From: an uncultured beta proteobacterium
GTDB lineage: Bacteria; Pseudomonadota; Gammaproteobacteria; Burkholderiales; Burkholderiaceae_C
Length of the DNA: 47,304 nt
Assembly (NCBI GenBank): GCA_903938815.1
Contig: CAJAES010000121.1
Location: 1 to 47,304 of the forward strand
Direction: 5' to 3'
Shown here one piece after another: positions 8,636-16,468 of this stretch (the stretch's first letter is position 1; each line of letters begins with the position of its first letter). The translations under genes were made by a program, and so were the position numbers. Under the pieces are notes generated by a model. It ran no database searches. It worked only from the letters and a program-made list of their open reading frames with translations, and had not been told where the DNA came from.

Positions 8636-9813
8636 CCCAGACTCCCCGCGATGTCGAAGATCGGCATGTAGAGAAGCAGCACCAGACCCCCCACCAGCAG
8701 CGCCACTCCCAGCAGCATCAGCGGCTCGATGACGCGTGTCGCGCGCTCGACCAGCGTCTCGAACCGCTCGGCGTGCCGTTGGGCAATGGCCTGCAGGACA
8801 CGATCGAAGTTGCCGGAGCGCTCACCGACGGCCAGCAGTCGGCGGCTTACGTCGTCAGCGAGGCCCGCGGCGCCGAAGGCTTCCGAGACGCGCCCACCCG
8901 AGAGCACCGCCGTCCGTGCTGCGGCGATGCCCGCATCCAGCCGTCTGCCCAGGGCCAGAGAACCGCACTGCGTGAGCGCTTCGTCGATGGCAAAGCCGCC
9001 CCGGAACATGAGTGCCAGCGACTGATACAGCATCGCCAGGCGGTACTCGTCCAACCGGCGCTGCAGTGGACCGATCGAATCGAGCAGCATCGACCCGAAG
9101 CGGACATGCCAGCCACCGTGCCAGGCCCAGGCAGCAGCCATCAACATCGACGCCATGACACCCGCCATGACGGGCCGATGCTCCGACAACAGCCGGCTGG
9201 CCGCGAGCACGACTCCTGTGATGCCGCTGACCGCAGCCGGCTGTTCGGCGTACAGCACGGCGAAGCTGGGCGCGACGACCACCAGAAGAAAGCCGGCGAT
9301 GGCCACGCCCAGGGCGAGCACCATCGTGGGGTAGATGGCGGCGCTGACCGCTCGCCGCCGCAGCGCCGCCAGGAGATCGTGATGGCGCAGGTAGTCGTCG
9401 AGCGCGCCCACCAGTGCGCTGGTCCGCTCTCCCGCCTTGACGCCCGCAATCAGCATCTGGGGGAAGACGGCCGATCGCCGCATGGTTTCCGACAAGGCCA
9501 GGCCCTGGTGCAGCGTGTCCAGCAGATCGCTGTGAAGCCGCGCGCGGGCAGGGTCGGATGCCTGCGCACGCAAGGTCTCCAGGGCTTCCACAACGGTCAT
9601 TCCGGCGTCGAGCAGCGTGCGCAGTTCGCGGCACCAGGGCGCGACGTCCAGCCGCACCGCGTGGTTCCGGGCGCCGTCCAGCGGGCGAACCGACAGCACC
9701 GCGCCGCCCATCGCCGCCGCCAGGGCGCGCGCCGCGGGGAGATCCGGGGCATCCAGCGTGCGCGATGTCACCTGGGCAAGCTCGATGTCGAAGATGCGAA
9801 GGTCGAAGCGCAA
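8632..9813 (-). CDS. gspF: Type II secretion/type IV pilus inner-membrane platform protein (GspF/PilC family)
   Basis: 393 aa platform protein. It has two GspF cytoplasmic helical domains (about 60-170 and 265-365), with membrane segments at about 165-195 (TMVLALGVAIAGFLLVVVAPSF), 215-235 and 365-390 (LMLLGVALLVGGLVLLLYMP). The first domain has the typical ELRTLLDAGMTVVEALE and the second GGFAIDEALTQCG and VGERSGNF. The best start is a TTG at 9813 with GGGAG 7 bp upstream, giving the family's short N-terminal strand (RFDLRIF). An ATG at 9855 that overlaps the gspG stop is the alternative and would add 14 residues. Confidence 0.9.
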   Translation of the reverse strand: MRFDLRIFDIELAQVTSRTLDAPDLPAARALAAAMGGAVLSVRPLDGARNHAVRLDVAPWCRELRTLLDAGMTVVEALETLRAQASDPARARLHSDLLDTLHQGLALSETMRRSAVFPQMLIAGVKAGERTSALVGALDDYLRHHDLLAALRRRAVSAAIYPTMVLALGVAIAGFLLVVVAPSFAVLYAEQPAAVSGITGVVLAASRLLSEHRPVMAGVMASMLMAAAWAWHGGWHVRFGSMLLDSIGPLQRRLDEYRLAMLYQSLALMFRGGFAIDEALTQCGSLALGRRLDAGIAAARTAVLSGGRVSEAFGAAGLADDVSRRLLAVGERSGNFDRVLQAIAQRHAERFETLVERATRVIEPLMLLGVALLVGGLVLLLYMPIFDIAGSLG

Positions 9814-9854
9814 GACAGGTCTCCCGCATGAAATCGGTGAGTGATGGAGGAGCA

Positions 9855-10283
9855 TCACGGCGTGATGTCGGCGTTGTCGCCACTGCCGCCCGGCGCCCTG
9901 TCGGGCCCCAGGCACACGAGGTCGAAATCCCGTCCGCGCAGCGAGCGCGCGCGGTAGACGTACTCGCTGCCCCAGGGGTCCCTCGGGATGGCGCTTTTCA
10001 GGTAGGGGCCACGCCAGCGCTGGCTGTCGGCGGGCCGCTCCACCAGCACGCTCAGGCCCTCCGCATCGGAGGGGAACCGGCCCATGTCGACGCGGAAGGC
10101 CTCGATGGCCTGCTCGAACGCGCCCAGCTGCATGCGCGCCGCAGTGAGTTCGGACCTTGCTATCTGCCCCAGCAGGCGCGGTGCGACGACACCGGTCAGC
10201 AGGCCGATGATGAGGATGACCACCAGGAGTTCGAGCAGGGTGAAACCCGCTTCGAACGAAGGGCCCTGCCGATGCCTGCTCAT
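9855..10283 (-). CDS. gspG: Major pseudopilin GspG-like
   Basis: 142 aa pseudopilin. A short basic leader ends in Gly, followed by the class III cleavage motif G^FTLLELLVVI with Glu at +5 and a hydrophobic helix. The C-terminal domain has the GspG hallmarks: GRFPSDAEGLSVLVERP, then GPYLKSAIPRDPWGSEYVY. The ATG at 10283 gives a 14-residue leader and overlaps the upstream pseudopilin stop (10280). It is the likely main subunit of the pseudopilus that pushes substrates through the secretin. Processing would need a prepilin peptidase that is not encoded in this window. Confidence 0.92.
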   Translation of the reverse strand: MSRHRQGPSFEAGFTLLELLVVILIIGLLTGVVAPRLLGQIARSELTAARMQLGAFEQAIEAFRVDMGRFPSDAEGLSVLVERPADSQRWRGPYLKSAIPRDPWGSEYVYRARSLRGRDFDLVCLGPDRAPGGSGDNADITP

Positions 10284-10747
10284 GGCAGATCTCGCGCACG
10301 GAACACCCATTGGGCGTAGGACGTCGCATCCGGCAGCGGCTCGCCGCGAAGATCCGTTGCGGCCCGGGACAGCGGCGCCCGGGGGCTCCCGCTGTGCACG
10401 CCGATGATCGAACCCTGCGCATCGCGCAGCACCTGCCAACCTACGCCGAGGGCCATCGGATCGTCATGCAGGCGCCGCAGGTGCCTGACCGTGCCGACGA
10501 AACGGGGGTCGCGGAGAAGGTATTCCAGGCGCTCAGGAAAGCGCCTCGCCGTGCCGGGCGAAACCTCTCGATAACGCTCGAGCGCCAGCGCGTAGGCCGT
10601 GCCGATGCGGATCAGCTCGCGTTCCTGTTCGCGCTGGCGTTCGTGCGACCAGCGCGGCACCGCCGCAGCCAGCCCGAGCGTCGTGACGGCCATGAAGGCC
10701 AGCAGGGCGAGCAGCGTGAAGCCGCCCTGGGTTTCACCAGCTCGCAT
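10280..10747 (-). CDS. Minor pseudopilin lacking Glu+5
   Basis: 155 aa pseudopilin with the leader cleavage site GG^FTLLALLAF. The +5 residue is Ala instead of the almost universal Glu, which among pseudopilins is typical of the GspK tip subunit. The protein is much shorter than GspK. The C-terminal part (RDPRFVGTVRHLRRLHDDPM, then a WQVLRDAQGSIIGVHS segment) resembles a pseudopilin family often found in these non-canonical type II clusters. The ATG at 10747 overlaps the end of the preceding pseudopilin gene by 14 bp; another ATG at 10759 is possible. Confidence 0.8.
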   Translation of the reverse strand: MRAGETQGGFTLLALLAFMAVTTLGLAAAVPRWSHERQREQERELIRIGTAYALALERYREVSPGTARRFPERLEYLLRDPRFVGTVRHLRRLHDDPMALGVGWQVLRDAQGSIIGVHSGSPRAPLSRAATDLRGEPLPDATSYAQWVFRARDLP

Positions 10748-11138
10748 AGGGGCTCCCATCCTTCGAGACTCCTGGCGCACCGCTGCGGATGTCGTAGAGC
10801 GCGCCTGCGGCGGGCTGCCGTGGCGGCACGGCCACCCAGGTGTCGGCACGCTCGGTGACGGGGTCCACAGGCACGGCACGCAGGTAGCCGCTGGCCACCA
10901 GTTCCGGTATCGCCTCGGGGTACCGGGCCTGATCGGCGTGAAAGTGGTCGATGGCCTGCCGCATGCGGGCGAGTGATTCCCGCAGCGCCACCTCGCGCGC
11001 ACGGTCGACGTGCTGCACGTAGCGCGGCGCGGCCACGGCCGACAGCAGTGCGACCACGGCCAGCACGACCAGCAGCTCGATCACGGTGAAGCCTCGGCCG
11101 ACGGGGCGAGAGGGTCGGTTCGCATGGCGACTCACCAT
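10734..11138 (-). CDS. Pseudopilin (GspG/H-like)
   Basis: 134 aa pseudopilin with a 16-residue basic leader and cleavage site RG^FTVIELLVVLAVVALL, Glu at +5 present. The helix continues into a RAREVALRESLARMRQAIDHF segment, typical of pilin alpha-1 helices, and then a short C-terminal region with YPEAIPELVASGYLRAVPVDP, as in GspG-like proteins. It overlaps its upstream neighbour by 7 bp (stop at 11132) and its downstream one by 14 bp. Confidence 0.85.
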   Translation of the reverse strand: MVSRHANRPSRPVGRGFTVIELLVVLAVVALLSAVAAPRYVQHVDRAREVALRESLARMRQAIDHFHADQARYPEAIPELVASGYLRAVPVDPVTERADTWVAVPPRQPAAGALYDIRSGAPGVSKDGSPYASW

Positions 11139-11614
11139 CGCCTGAGCGGTACGCCGTTGATCCCCACGCCCGCCGACCGGCTGTGGACATCGAACACGTC
11201 GGCGCCCGGCTCGGGGCGTTCGTCTTCCGAGTTGTGGCTGCGCAGGCCCCAGGTCTGTTCGGCCGGCAACCGGGCGTCGGCGAACGGGTCTCGCGGCACA
11301 CGGCGCAGGAAGCGCAGCTGGACGCCACGCCGACCCGGCCGCTGGTCGGCGTGGGAGCGCGTGAGGGCTTCCAGGTTGGGCGGCAGGTGACTGCCAGCAA
11401 CGGCCGCCGAAATCGCCCCGGATTCACCGGCCCGCTGGTACGCGTCGATGGCGTCCCGGATCTCCCACAACGCACGGCGAAGCTCACGCTCGCGCTCACG
11501 GCGCACGCTCATCTCGGCCAGGGGCATGGCGATGCTCGACAGGATGCCCAGGACCGCCATCACGACCAGCAGTTCGACAAGGGTATGACCGCGTTCACGC
11601 ATGGTGGATGTCAT
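11132..11614 (-). CDS. Pseudopilin with His at +1
   Basis: 160 aa pseudopilin. The leader MTSTMRERG is followed by HTLVELLVVMAVLGIL, with Glu at +5 but His instead of Phe/Met at +1 of the mature protein. The helix ends in a charged segment (RRERERELRRALWEIRDAI), then a C-terminal domain with VPRDPFADA and WGLRSHNSED. The ATG at 11614 overlaps the secretin stop codon (ATGA), so translation is coupled. A second in-frame ATG at 11602 would give a five-residue leader. Confidence 0.85.
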   Translation of the reverse strand: MTSTMRERGHTLVELLVVMAVLGILSSIAMPLAEMSVRRERERELRRALWEIRDAIDAYQRAGESGAISAAVAGSHLPPNLEALTRSHADQRPGRRGVQLRFLRRVPRDPFADARLPAEQTWGLRSHNSEDERPEPGADVFDVHSRSAGVGINGVPLRRW

Positions 11615-13953
11615 CGGACCTGCAGCGTCCATGCCACGGGCGACAACCCATGCCACAGGCCGGGAGTCACCTGCACGGGGTCCGCGCGCACGACAGCAAC
11701 GCGGGCACTGCCCGCCTCCAGTGCCTGGAAGCGCAGCCGGACGACCGTGCCCTGGCCCGCCGCGCCGGTGGCCTGCGTGCGAAGCACCCCGATGCGCACC
11801 CGGCCAGGGTCGGCATCGACGCTGCTGGAGAACGACGTGGCGGCGCCATCCCGTCTGAAATAGTCGCCCTCGAAGGCATCGACGAGGCGAAGCAGGCGGG
11901 GGTCGAATGAGAGCTCCAGTGGCAGGCCACGCAGCGGAGCGCGACTGTCGAGGACGAGTTCGAGGTCGACGGTGCCGCCCGTCGGCACCTCGGCGGGGCC
12001 CTGCCAGCGCAGGGCGGCCGCCGGCGGGACCAGGGAAGAGGTGGAGCCCGGGATGCCGGGGGATGCAGGCGGCGCCAGAGGCGGGGACGCAATGGCCGAC
12101 CCAGGCGTTGCCCCCGGCCCTGCTCCTGCTCCTGCTCCTGCTCCTGCTGCTGACGCAGGCACAGGCGCGGCGGGTGGGGGCCGTCTCAACCTCGGCTGGG
12201 ATTCCGTGCCCACCCACAGCTCGGCTTCGGAGGCATCGAGCCGGCGCTGGTTGCGCAGGATGCGGGGCGTGATGGCCAGGACCAGTTCCGTGCGGCTGCC
12301 GTTGTCCTGCTGGCTGGAGAACAGGCGGCCGAGCACCGGTAGATCGCCGACACCCGGAACGCGGCTCGCGCTCATGCGCTCCTCGCGGCTGATCAGGCCG
12401 GCGAGCAACTGGGTCTCGCCGTCGCGCAGGCGAAGCAGCGTGGATGCGCTGCGCGTGCCGATCTGATAGGCCAGGGTGCCTGAGCCGGTCCGCACCGAGG
12501 GACCCAACGAGCTGACCTCCAGCGCCACCTTGATGGCCACCTCGTCGTCGGCGAAGACGGTCGGCTCCACCTCGAGCTTCAGGCCGACATCGAGGTAGTT
12601 CACCGAGTCCGAGACAAAGCCTCCGGTACCCGTGGTGGTGGTGACGACCGGGATCTTGTCGCCGACGAGGATCTTCGCCTGCTGCCTGTTGCGCACGCGG
12701 ATGCTGGGATTGGCCAGCGTGGTGAAGTCGCCGACCTCGCGCCGCAGCTTGATCAGCAACCCCGCGACCCCGACGGCGATGCGGTCTCGGCCGACGTCCT
12801 GCAGGTTGCCCAGCGTGAGGCCGCTGCCGCCGGCCGGTGGCAGCGCCGTCAGCGAAAAGGTGTCGGGGAACTTCACGCCCAGTTCGGTCAGGCGCGTGGA
12901 GCTCACCTCCAGCACCTCGACATCGAGCAGGACCTCGGGCTCGCCCGTGTCGTACAGCGCGATCAGCCGTTCCGCGAGGCGGATGTTCTCGGGCGCTTCG
13001 CGCAGGGCGAGCATGTTGCTGCGCTCGTCGACGAAGGGTTCCCGCAGCCCGAGCATGGCCCGCAGAAACGCGGCGGCGCCCTTGGCGTCGGCACTGGCCA
13101 GGTGGAACACCCGCACCACCTGGTCCTGGTACTGGCGGCGCTTCTCGGCGGTGTCCGGGTAGATCACGAGGGTGCGCGCGTCGACGACCTTCCTGGCCAG
13201 CTGACCGGTCCCGATGATGAGATCCAGCGCATCCTCGACCCGGGCTTCGCGCAGGAGCACGGTGATGCGCGTCTCGGCCCGCACATCGCGGTCGATGACG
13301 AAGTTGATGCCGCTATGGCGGGACACCACATCCAGGACCATGCGCAGGCTGGCGTCGCGGAAGTCCAGCGTGATGGGGCGGGCGTCCGCCAGCGCCAGCT
13401 CGAAACCCTGGGGTGCGGCCTCCCGGCGAACACGCTCCAGGCTGCGCTGGAAGGCCTGAAGGCCGGGGTGGCGGGTGTCCTCCTTCAGTGCGTGATCGAG
13501 GCGTTGCTGCAGCAGTTCGGGCGACTGACGTCCGAGTTGGGGCTCCAGTTCGGCGAGTGCGGCATCCTGCCGGCGGGTGGTGGCCACCTCGGCCAGCAGA
13601 GCGTGAATGCGCGGATTGCCGGGGTCGAGATCACGGGCGCGAACGAGCAGTTCCTGCAGGGCATCAGGCCTGCCCTGGGACCGCAGGCTCGCGGCCTGGG
13701 ACAGCAGGCGGGACATCGCCTGCGTCCGGGCCTGCAACAGGCTGCTGCGCAGCGCCGTGCTCTCGGGGTGGTCGCGAAGGCCTGCTTCGAGACGCTGCAC
13801 CGCGCCTTCATGGTCCCCGCGAGCCATCGCGCTCTGCGACTCGCGGTGGATCGTCTTCTCGGCACACCCGCCCAGGCCCGCGGACAAGGCGGCCCAGAGC
13901 CAGAGCCAGAGCCAGAGCCAGGCCCAGGCCCAACTGCGCAACGGTGGCCTCAC
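11611..13953 (-). CDS. gspD: Outer-membrane secretin (GspD/PilQ family) with N-terminal TPR-like region and C-terminal cohesin-like domain
   Basis: 780 aa. A Trp-rich hydrophobic signal segment ends in GLGGC with Cys30, a lipoprotein-type cleavage site. Residues 35-170 are helical and TPR-like. A secretin N-domain follows (ITLDFRDASLRMVLDVVSRHSGINFVID, about 190-220), then a second N-domain (VRVFHLASADAKGAAAFL). The beta-barrel secretin domain (about 340-570) contains LANPSIRVRNRQQAKILVGD and VPGVGDLPVLGRLFSS, the gate and family signature. A Pro/Ala/Gly linker (about 590-650) leads to a 130-residue beta-rich tail (VDLELVLDS, LELSFDPRLLRLVDAFEG) resembling cohesin modules found on some non-canonical secretins. 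It forms the outer-membrane exit of the system. Confidence 0.92.
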   Translation of the reverse strand: MRPPLRSWAWAWLWLWLWLWAALSAGLGGCAEKTIHRESQSAMARGDHEGAVQRLEAGLRDHPESTALRSSLLQARTQAMSRLLSQAASLRSQGRPDALQELLVRARDLDPGNPRIHALLAEVATTRRQDAALAELEPQLGRQSPELLQQRLDHALKEDTRHPGLQAFQRSLERVRREAAPQGFELALADARPITLDFRDASLRMVLDVVSRHSGINFVIDRDVRAETRITVLLREARVEDALDLIIGTGQLARKVVDARTLVIYPDTAEKRRQYQDQVVRVFHLASADAKGAAAFLRAMLGLREPFVDERSNMLALREAPENIRLAERLIALYDTGEPEVLLDVEVLEVSSTRLTELGVKFPDTFSLTALPPAGGSGLTLGNLQDVGRDRIAVGVAGLLIKLRREVGDFTTLANPSIRVRNRQQAKILVGDKIPVVTTTTGTGGFVSDSVNYLDVGLKLEVEPTVFADDEVAIKVALEVSSLGPSVRTGSGTLAYQIGTRSASTLLRLRDGETQLLAGLISREERMSASRVPGVGDLPVLGRLFSSQQDNGSRTELVLAITPRILRNQRRLDASEAELWVGTESQPRLRRPPPAAPVPASAAGAGAGAGAGPGATPGSAIASPPLAPPASPGIPGSTSSLVPPAAALRWQGPAEVPTGGTVDLELVLDSRAPLRGLPLELSFDPRLLRLVDAFEGDYFRRDGAATSFSSSVDADPGRVRIGVLRTQATGAAGQGTVVRLRFQALEAGSARVAVVRADPVQVTPGLWHGLSPVAWTLQVR
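12121..12150. repeat. Hexanucleotide tandem repeat in the secretin linker
   Basis: Four exact TGCTCC units plus a TGCTGC on the plus strand encode an Ala-Gly dipeptide run on the minus strand, in the Pro/Ala/Gly linker between the secretin barrel and the cohesin-like tail. Unit number changes would shorten or lengthen the linker in frame. Confidence 0.85.
13893..13934. repeat. Hexanucleotide tandem repeat in the secretin signal peptide
   Basis: Seven degenerate 6-bp units on the plus strand (core GCCAGA, three exact copies at 13899-13916) encode alternating Trp-Ala/Trp-Leu in the hydrophobic core of the lipoprotein signal peptide. Copy-number change would alter signal-peptide length without a frameshift. 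Confidence 0.85.
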
Positions 13954-14543
13954 CGGCCCGCCTCGGCGGCTGGCGGAACAGGAATCTCGGCCAGCCCGTC
14001 GAGCAAGGGGTGGCGGAGTCGGATGGCCTGCGGCCCGATGCTCTCCACCACGTAGCCGTCCGGCAACAGCGTTCCCGGGCCGATTTCGTGGTTCGCATCA
14101 CCGCTGGCCACATAGACACGTGGGAGCGCGCCGGGGCCGACAAAGGTGCCGACGAATCGGTAACTGACCGGCGGCGCCACCGGCGTCACTGGCTCCGGCG
14201 CAGGCACCTGCGCCGTTGCCGCGCCTGGCGCGAATGCCGGCAGGACCACCGCATTCGCGCCCTCGGGCACCGGCAAGGGCGGCTGAACGGACGGCGACAT
14301 GCCGGTGAAAGGGTCCTTGCCGGACGAGGAGAGCACGAGCAGCGGCCAGCGGGCCGGGAGCGGCAGCGCAACAGGAGCGCCGGGCGGCTTGCCGGCCTGC
14401 GCATGGCCGGCCCCGGCGAAGGCATCGAAGGCAGGCGGCTCCGCAGAGGGCGCCGCCTGGGATTCCCACCACCACGCAATCAACGCCAGGCAGGCGCTGC
14501 CGACGAGCAGAGCGACGAGCCGGGGGCGAACCCGAGGTCTCAT
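13950..14543 (-). CDS. PilP/GspC-like secretin-linking protein
   Basis: 197 aa with a single N-terminal membrane segment (about 9-24, LVALLVGSACLALIAWWW), a Pro/Ala-rich periplasmic linker, and a small C-terminal beta domain (YRFVGTFVGPGALPRVYVAS, then IGPGTLLPDGYVVESIG). The last segment matches the GspC homology-region/PilP fold, with its IxxGxxL...YxVxxI pattern. In the PilP and GspC systems this domain contacts the secretin N-domains. Its stop overlaps the secretin start (13950-13953). It starts 28 bp after the end of the PilO-like gene. Confidence 0.75.
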   Translation of the reverse strand: MRPRVRPRLVALLVGSACLALIAWWWESQAAPSAEPPAFDAFAGAGHAQAGKPPGAPVALPLPARWPLLVLSSSGKDPFTGMSPSVQPPLPVPEGANAVVLPAFAPGAATAQVPAPEPVTPVAPPVSYRFVGTFVGPGALPRVYVASGDANHEIGPGTLLPDGYVVESIGPQAIRLRHPLLDGLAEIPVPPAAEAGR

Positions 14544-14571
14544 CGCCTTGGCACGGCCGCGAAGGCGTCGT

Positions 14572-15123
14572 TCATGGCATCACTCGGGTGGGCAGCCACC
14601 AATCGACCTGCGCCTCGACGTCGGTGCCCGTGTCTGTTCGCTGCATCGCGAGCCTGTGCAGGATCGGCGCTGACGGGTCGGCCGCGGTGTGCGAGATCAG
14701 CGCGCGAAGCTGCGGGTAGCCCCCGCGCAATGTGAGCCGGATCTCCGCTCGGCCGGGCTGCCGCTCCTGCGCGGGGCGCTGCGCCACGGAGACAGCCATG
14801 AGCGTGACGCCGGCGCTCTGGCTGGCGCGCTGAAGCCCCTGCAGCAGTGCCCACGTGGGTGCCGCAAGGGGCAACGCATCGAGGAGGCTCTGCCTGCGCA
14901 GAGGTTCGGGCTGCGGCAGAGATGTCGCTTGCAACACCGCCAGCGGACTTGCGGCGACCGCGCGCGCCCGAACGACCGCCTGGTGTGCCTGCCAGCCATT
15001 CAGCCCGCCGAGCCCCGCCATCAACGCAAGGACCCACACCGCCCGAAACAGGAACCGCCTGCGATGGCGCTGCACGCTGCACGATGCGGACGTCCAGCTC
15101 CCGTTGTTGAATCGCACGTTCAT
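14572..15123 (-). CDS. PilO/GspM-like inner-membrane protein
   Basis: 183 aa with a cytoplasmic basic N-terminus, one membrane segment at about residues 29-45 (AVWVLALMAGLGGLNGW), a helical linker and a ferredoxin-like periplasmic region (EIRLTLRGGYPQLRALISHT, then LHRLAMQRTDTGTDVEAQVDWWL). This architecture matches PilO and GspM, which pair with PilN or GspL. The ATG at 15123 was chosen because it precedes the membrane segment at the usual distance. It is the first recognisable machine gene of the operon. Confidence 0.65.
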   Translation of the reverse strand: MNVRFNNGSWTSASCSVQRHRRRFLFRAVWVLALMAGLGGLNGWQAHQAVVRARAVAASPLAVLQATSLPQPEPLRRQSLLDALPLAAPTWALLQGLQRASQSAGVTLMAVSVAQRPAQERQPGRAEIRLTLRGGYPQLRALISHTAADPSAPILHRLAMQRTDTGTDVEAQVDWWLPTRVMP

Positions 15124-15142
15124 GCGCAGTCGGGGCGGCGAC

Positions 15143-15487
15143 TCAGACCAGCGCGGCCAACTGCAGCCAGCAGTTCCCGGTGGTTTCCGGCGGCGTGTAG
15201 CCGACACGGACCTTCTGACCGGTGGTCTTCGCCACGGTCAGCGTCGCGAACAGCGCCTTGCCAAGCGGCGTAGCGAGGTCGAAATAGAGGTGGCCATGAA
15301 CACATGTGGCAGGCACCGGCTCGGCAAGGCTGACGAAGCCGACCGGAGACTCGTGCACCCCGATCATCCGGACCGTGCGCGGCGACTCGTCCATCGTCCA
15401 TGCGCCGGCGCCGCACAGGAAGGTCGACAGGGCGCCGAGGACCGCGGCGCGCGCACCGTATCGCCGCATCGGAACGGATGGAATCAT
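15143..15487 (-). CDS. Small exported protein of unknown function
   Basis: 114 aa with a Sec-type signal peptide (basic MIPSVPMRRYGARA, then a hydrophobic core to about residue 30, AGA/W cleavage region). The mature part has two cysteines (in ATCVHGH and GNCWLQ), which could form a disulfide. The ATG at 15487 has AGGAGAG 5-6 bp upstream. It is 19 bp upstream of the PilO-like gene and heads the secretion operon. I do not recognise the family. Candidate roles are a secreted substrate or periplasmic accessory of the system; this is inference from position and signal peptide only. Confidence 0.65.
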   Translation of the reverse strand: MIPSVPMRRYGARAAVLGALSTFLCGAGAWTMDESPRTVRMIGVHESPVGFVSLAEPVPATCVHGHLYFDLATPLGKALFATLTVAKTTGQKVRVGYTPPETTGNCWLQLAALV

Positions 15488-15676
15488 GGCGTCTCTCCTG
15501 TGAAGATGGGCGGGGCCTGGGTCGAAGGTGCAGCGCAAGGACGCAACACCCGGCCCCGTGTGCCGATGGTTTCCGGTTCCGCGAAACGGATCAAGGCCCG
15601 AGCCCGAGGCTCGTCATCGATAGAGGTGACGGCCGCATCGCGCGCATCCCGCCGCGCGAGCCATTAAGCTCGCCCC

Positions 15677-16468
15677 ATGCGCAACTGGCTCCCCCTGGCC
15701 CTGCTGGCCACCGCCCCCGCGTGGGCACAGGAAGAAGTCCCCTTCATCACGACGCCCGACCAGGTCACGCTGGCCATGCTGCAGGCGGCGGGGGTGAAGG
15801 CGTCTGACCACGTGATCGATCTCGGCTCCGGCGACGGCCGCATCGTCATCACCGCGGCACGGCGCTTCGGCGCCAGCGGCCTGGGGGTCGAGATCGTGCC
15901 GGAGCTGGTGGTGCAGAGCCGGGCCAATGCGCGGCGCGCAGGCGTGGCGCAGCGCGTCGAGTTCCTGGAGCAGGACCTCTTCCGCACCGACCTCGCCCGC
16001 GCCACCGTGGTGACGATGTACCTGCTGCCCGAGGTGAACCTGCAGCTGCGCCCGCGCCTGCTGGCGCTGGCACCCGGCACGCGCATCGTCTCCCACGACT
16101 GGGACATGGGCGACTGGGCGCCCGACCGCACGCTCACCATCGACGTGCCGGACAAGGCCATCGGGCGCGAGAAGCTCTCCCGCGTGCACCTCTGGACCGT
16201 GCCCGCGCAGGTGCAGGGCCTGTGGTGCGCCACTGGCGCGCAGCTGGAGATCACGCAGCGCTTCCAGGCGTTTTCCGCCACGCTGACAGCGCGCGGGCAG
16301 GCGGCCAGCGGGCAGGCCGCGCCGGTGCGCGTCTTCGACGGCCGCATCGAGGGCGCGCGGCTGCAGGCCGTGGGCGTGCACGGCGACCGACTGCAGTGGC
16401 AGGGTGGCGCCCTGCAGCAGGACGACGGGCGCCGCTTCGTCCGCGCCGGGGCCGCCGGCTGCCCCTGA
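15677..16468 (+). CDS. Exported class I SAM-dependent methyltransferase
   Basis: 263 aa. The N-terminus is a signal peptide (MRNWLPLALLATAPAWA, then QEE), which is unusual for a methyltransferase because SAM is cytoplasmic. The fold is otherwise clear: motif I VIDLGSGDGRI, acidic end of beta 2 in GVEIVPE, and VEFLEQDLFRTDL for motif II/III. After about residue 180 there is an extra beta-rich region of unknown role. Its stop codon abuts the crtC stop on the opposite strand with no spacer. The divergent 189-bp region to the secretion operon must hold both promoters, but I cannot place them. Confidence 0.8.
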   Translation: MRNWLPLALLATAPAWAQEEVPFITTPDQVTLAMLQAAGVKASDHVIDLGSGDGRIVITAARRFGASGLGVEIVPELVVQSRANARRAGVAQRVEFLEQDLFRTDLARATVVTMYLLPEVNLQLRPRLLALAPGTRIVSHDWDMGDWAPDRTLTIDVPDKAIGREKLSRVHLWTVPAQVQGLWCATGAQLEITQRFQAFSATLTARGQAASGQAAPVRVFDGRIEGARLQAVGVHGDRLQWQGGALQQDDGRRFVRAGAAGCP

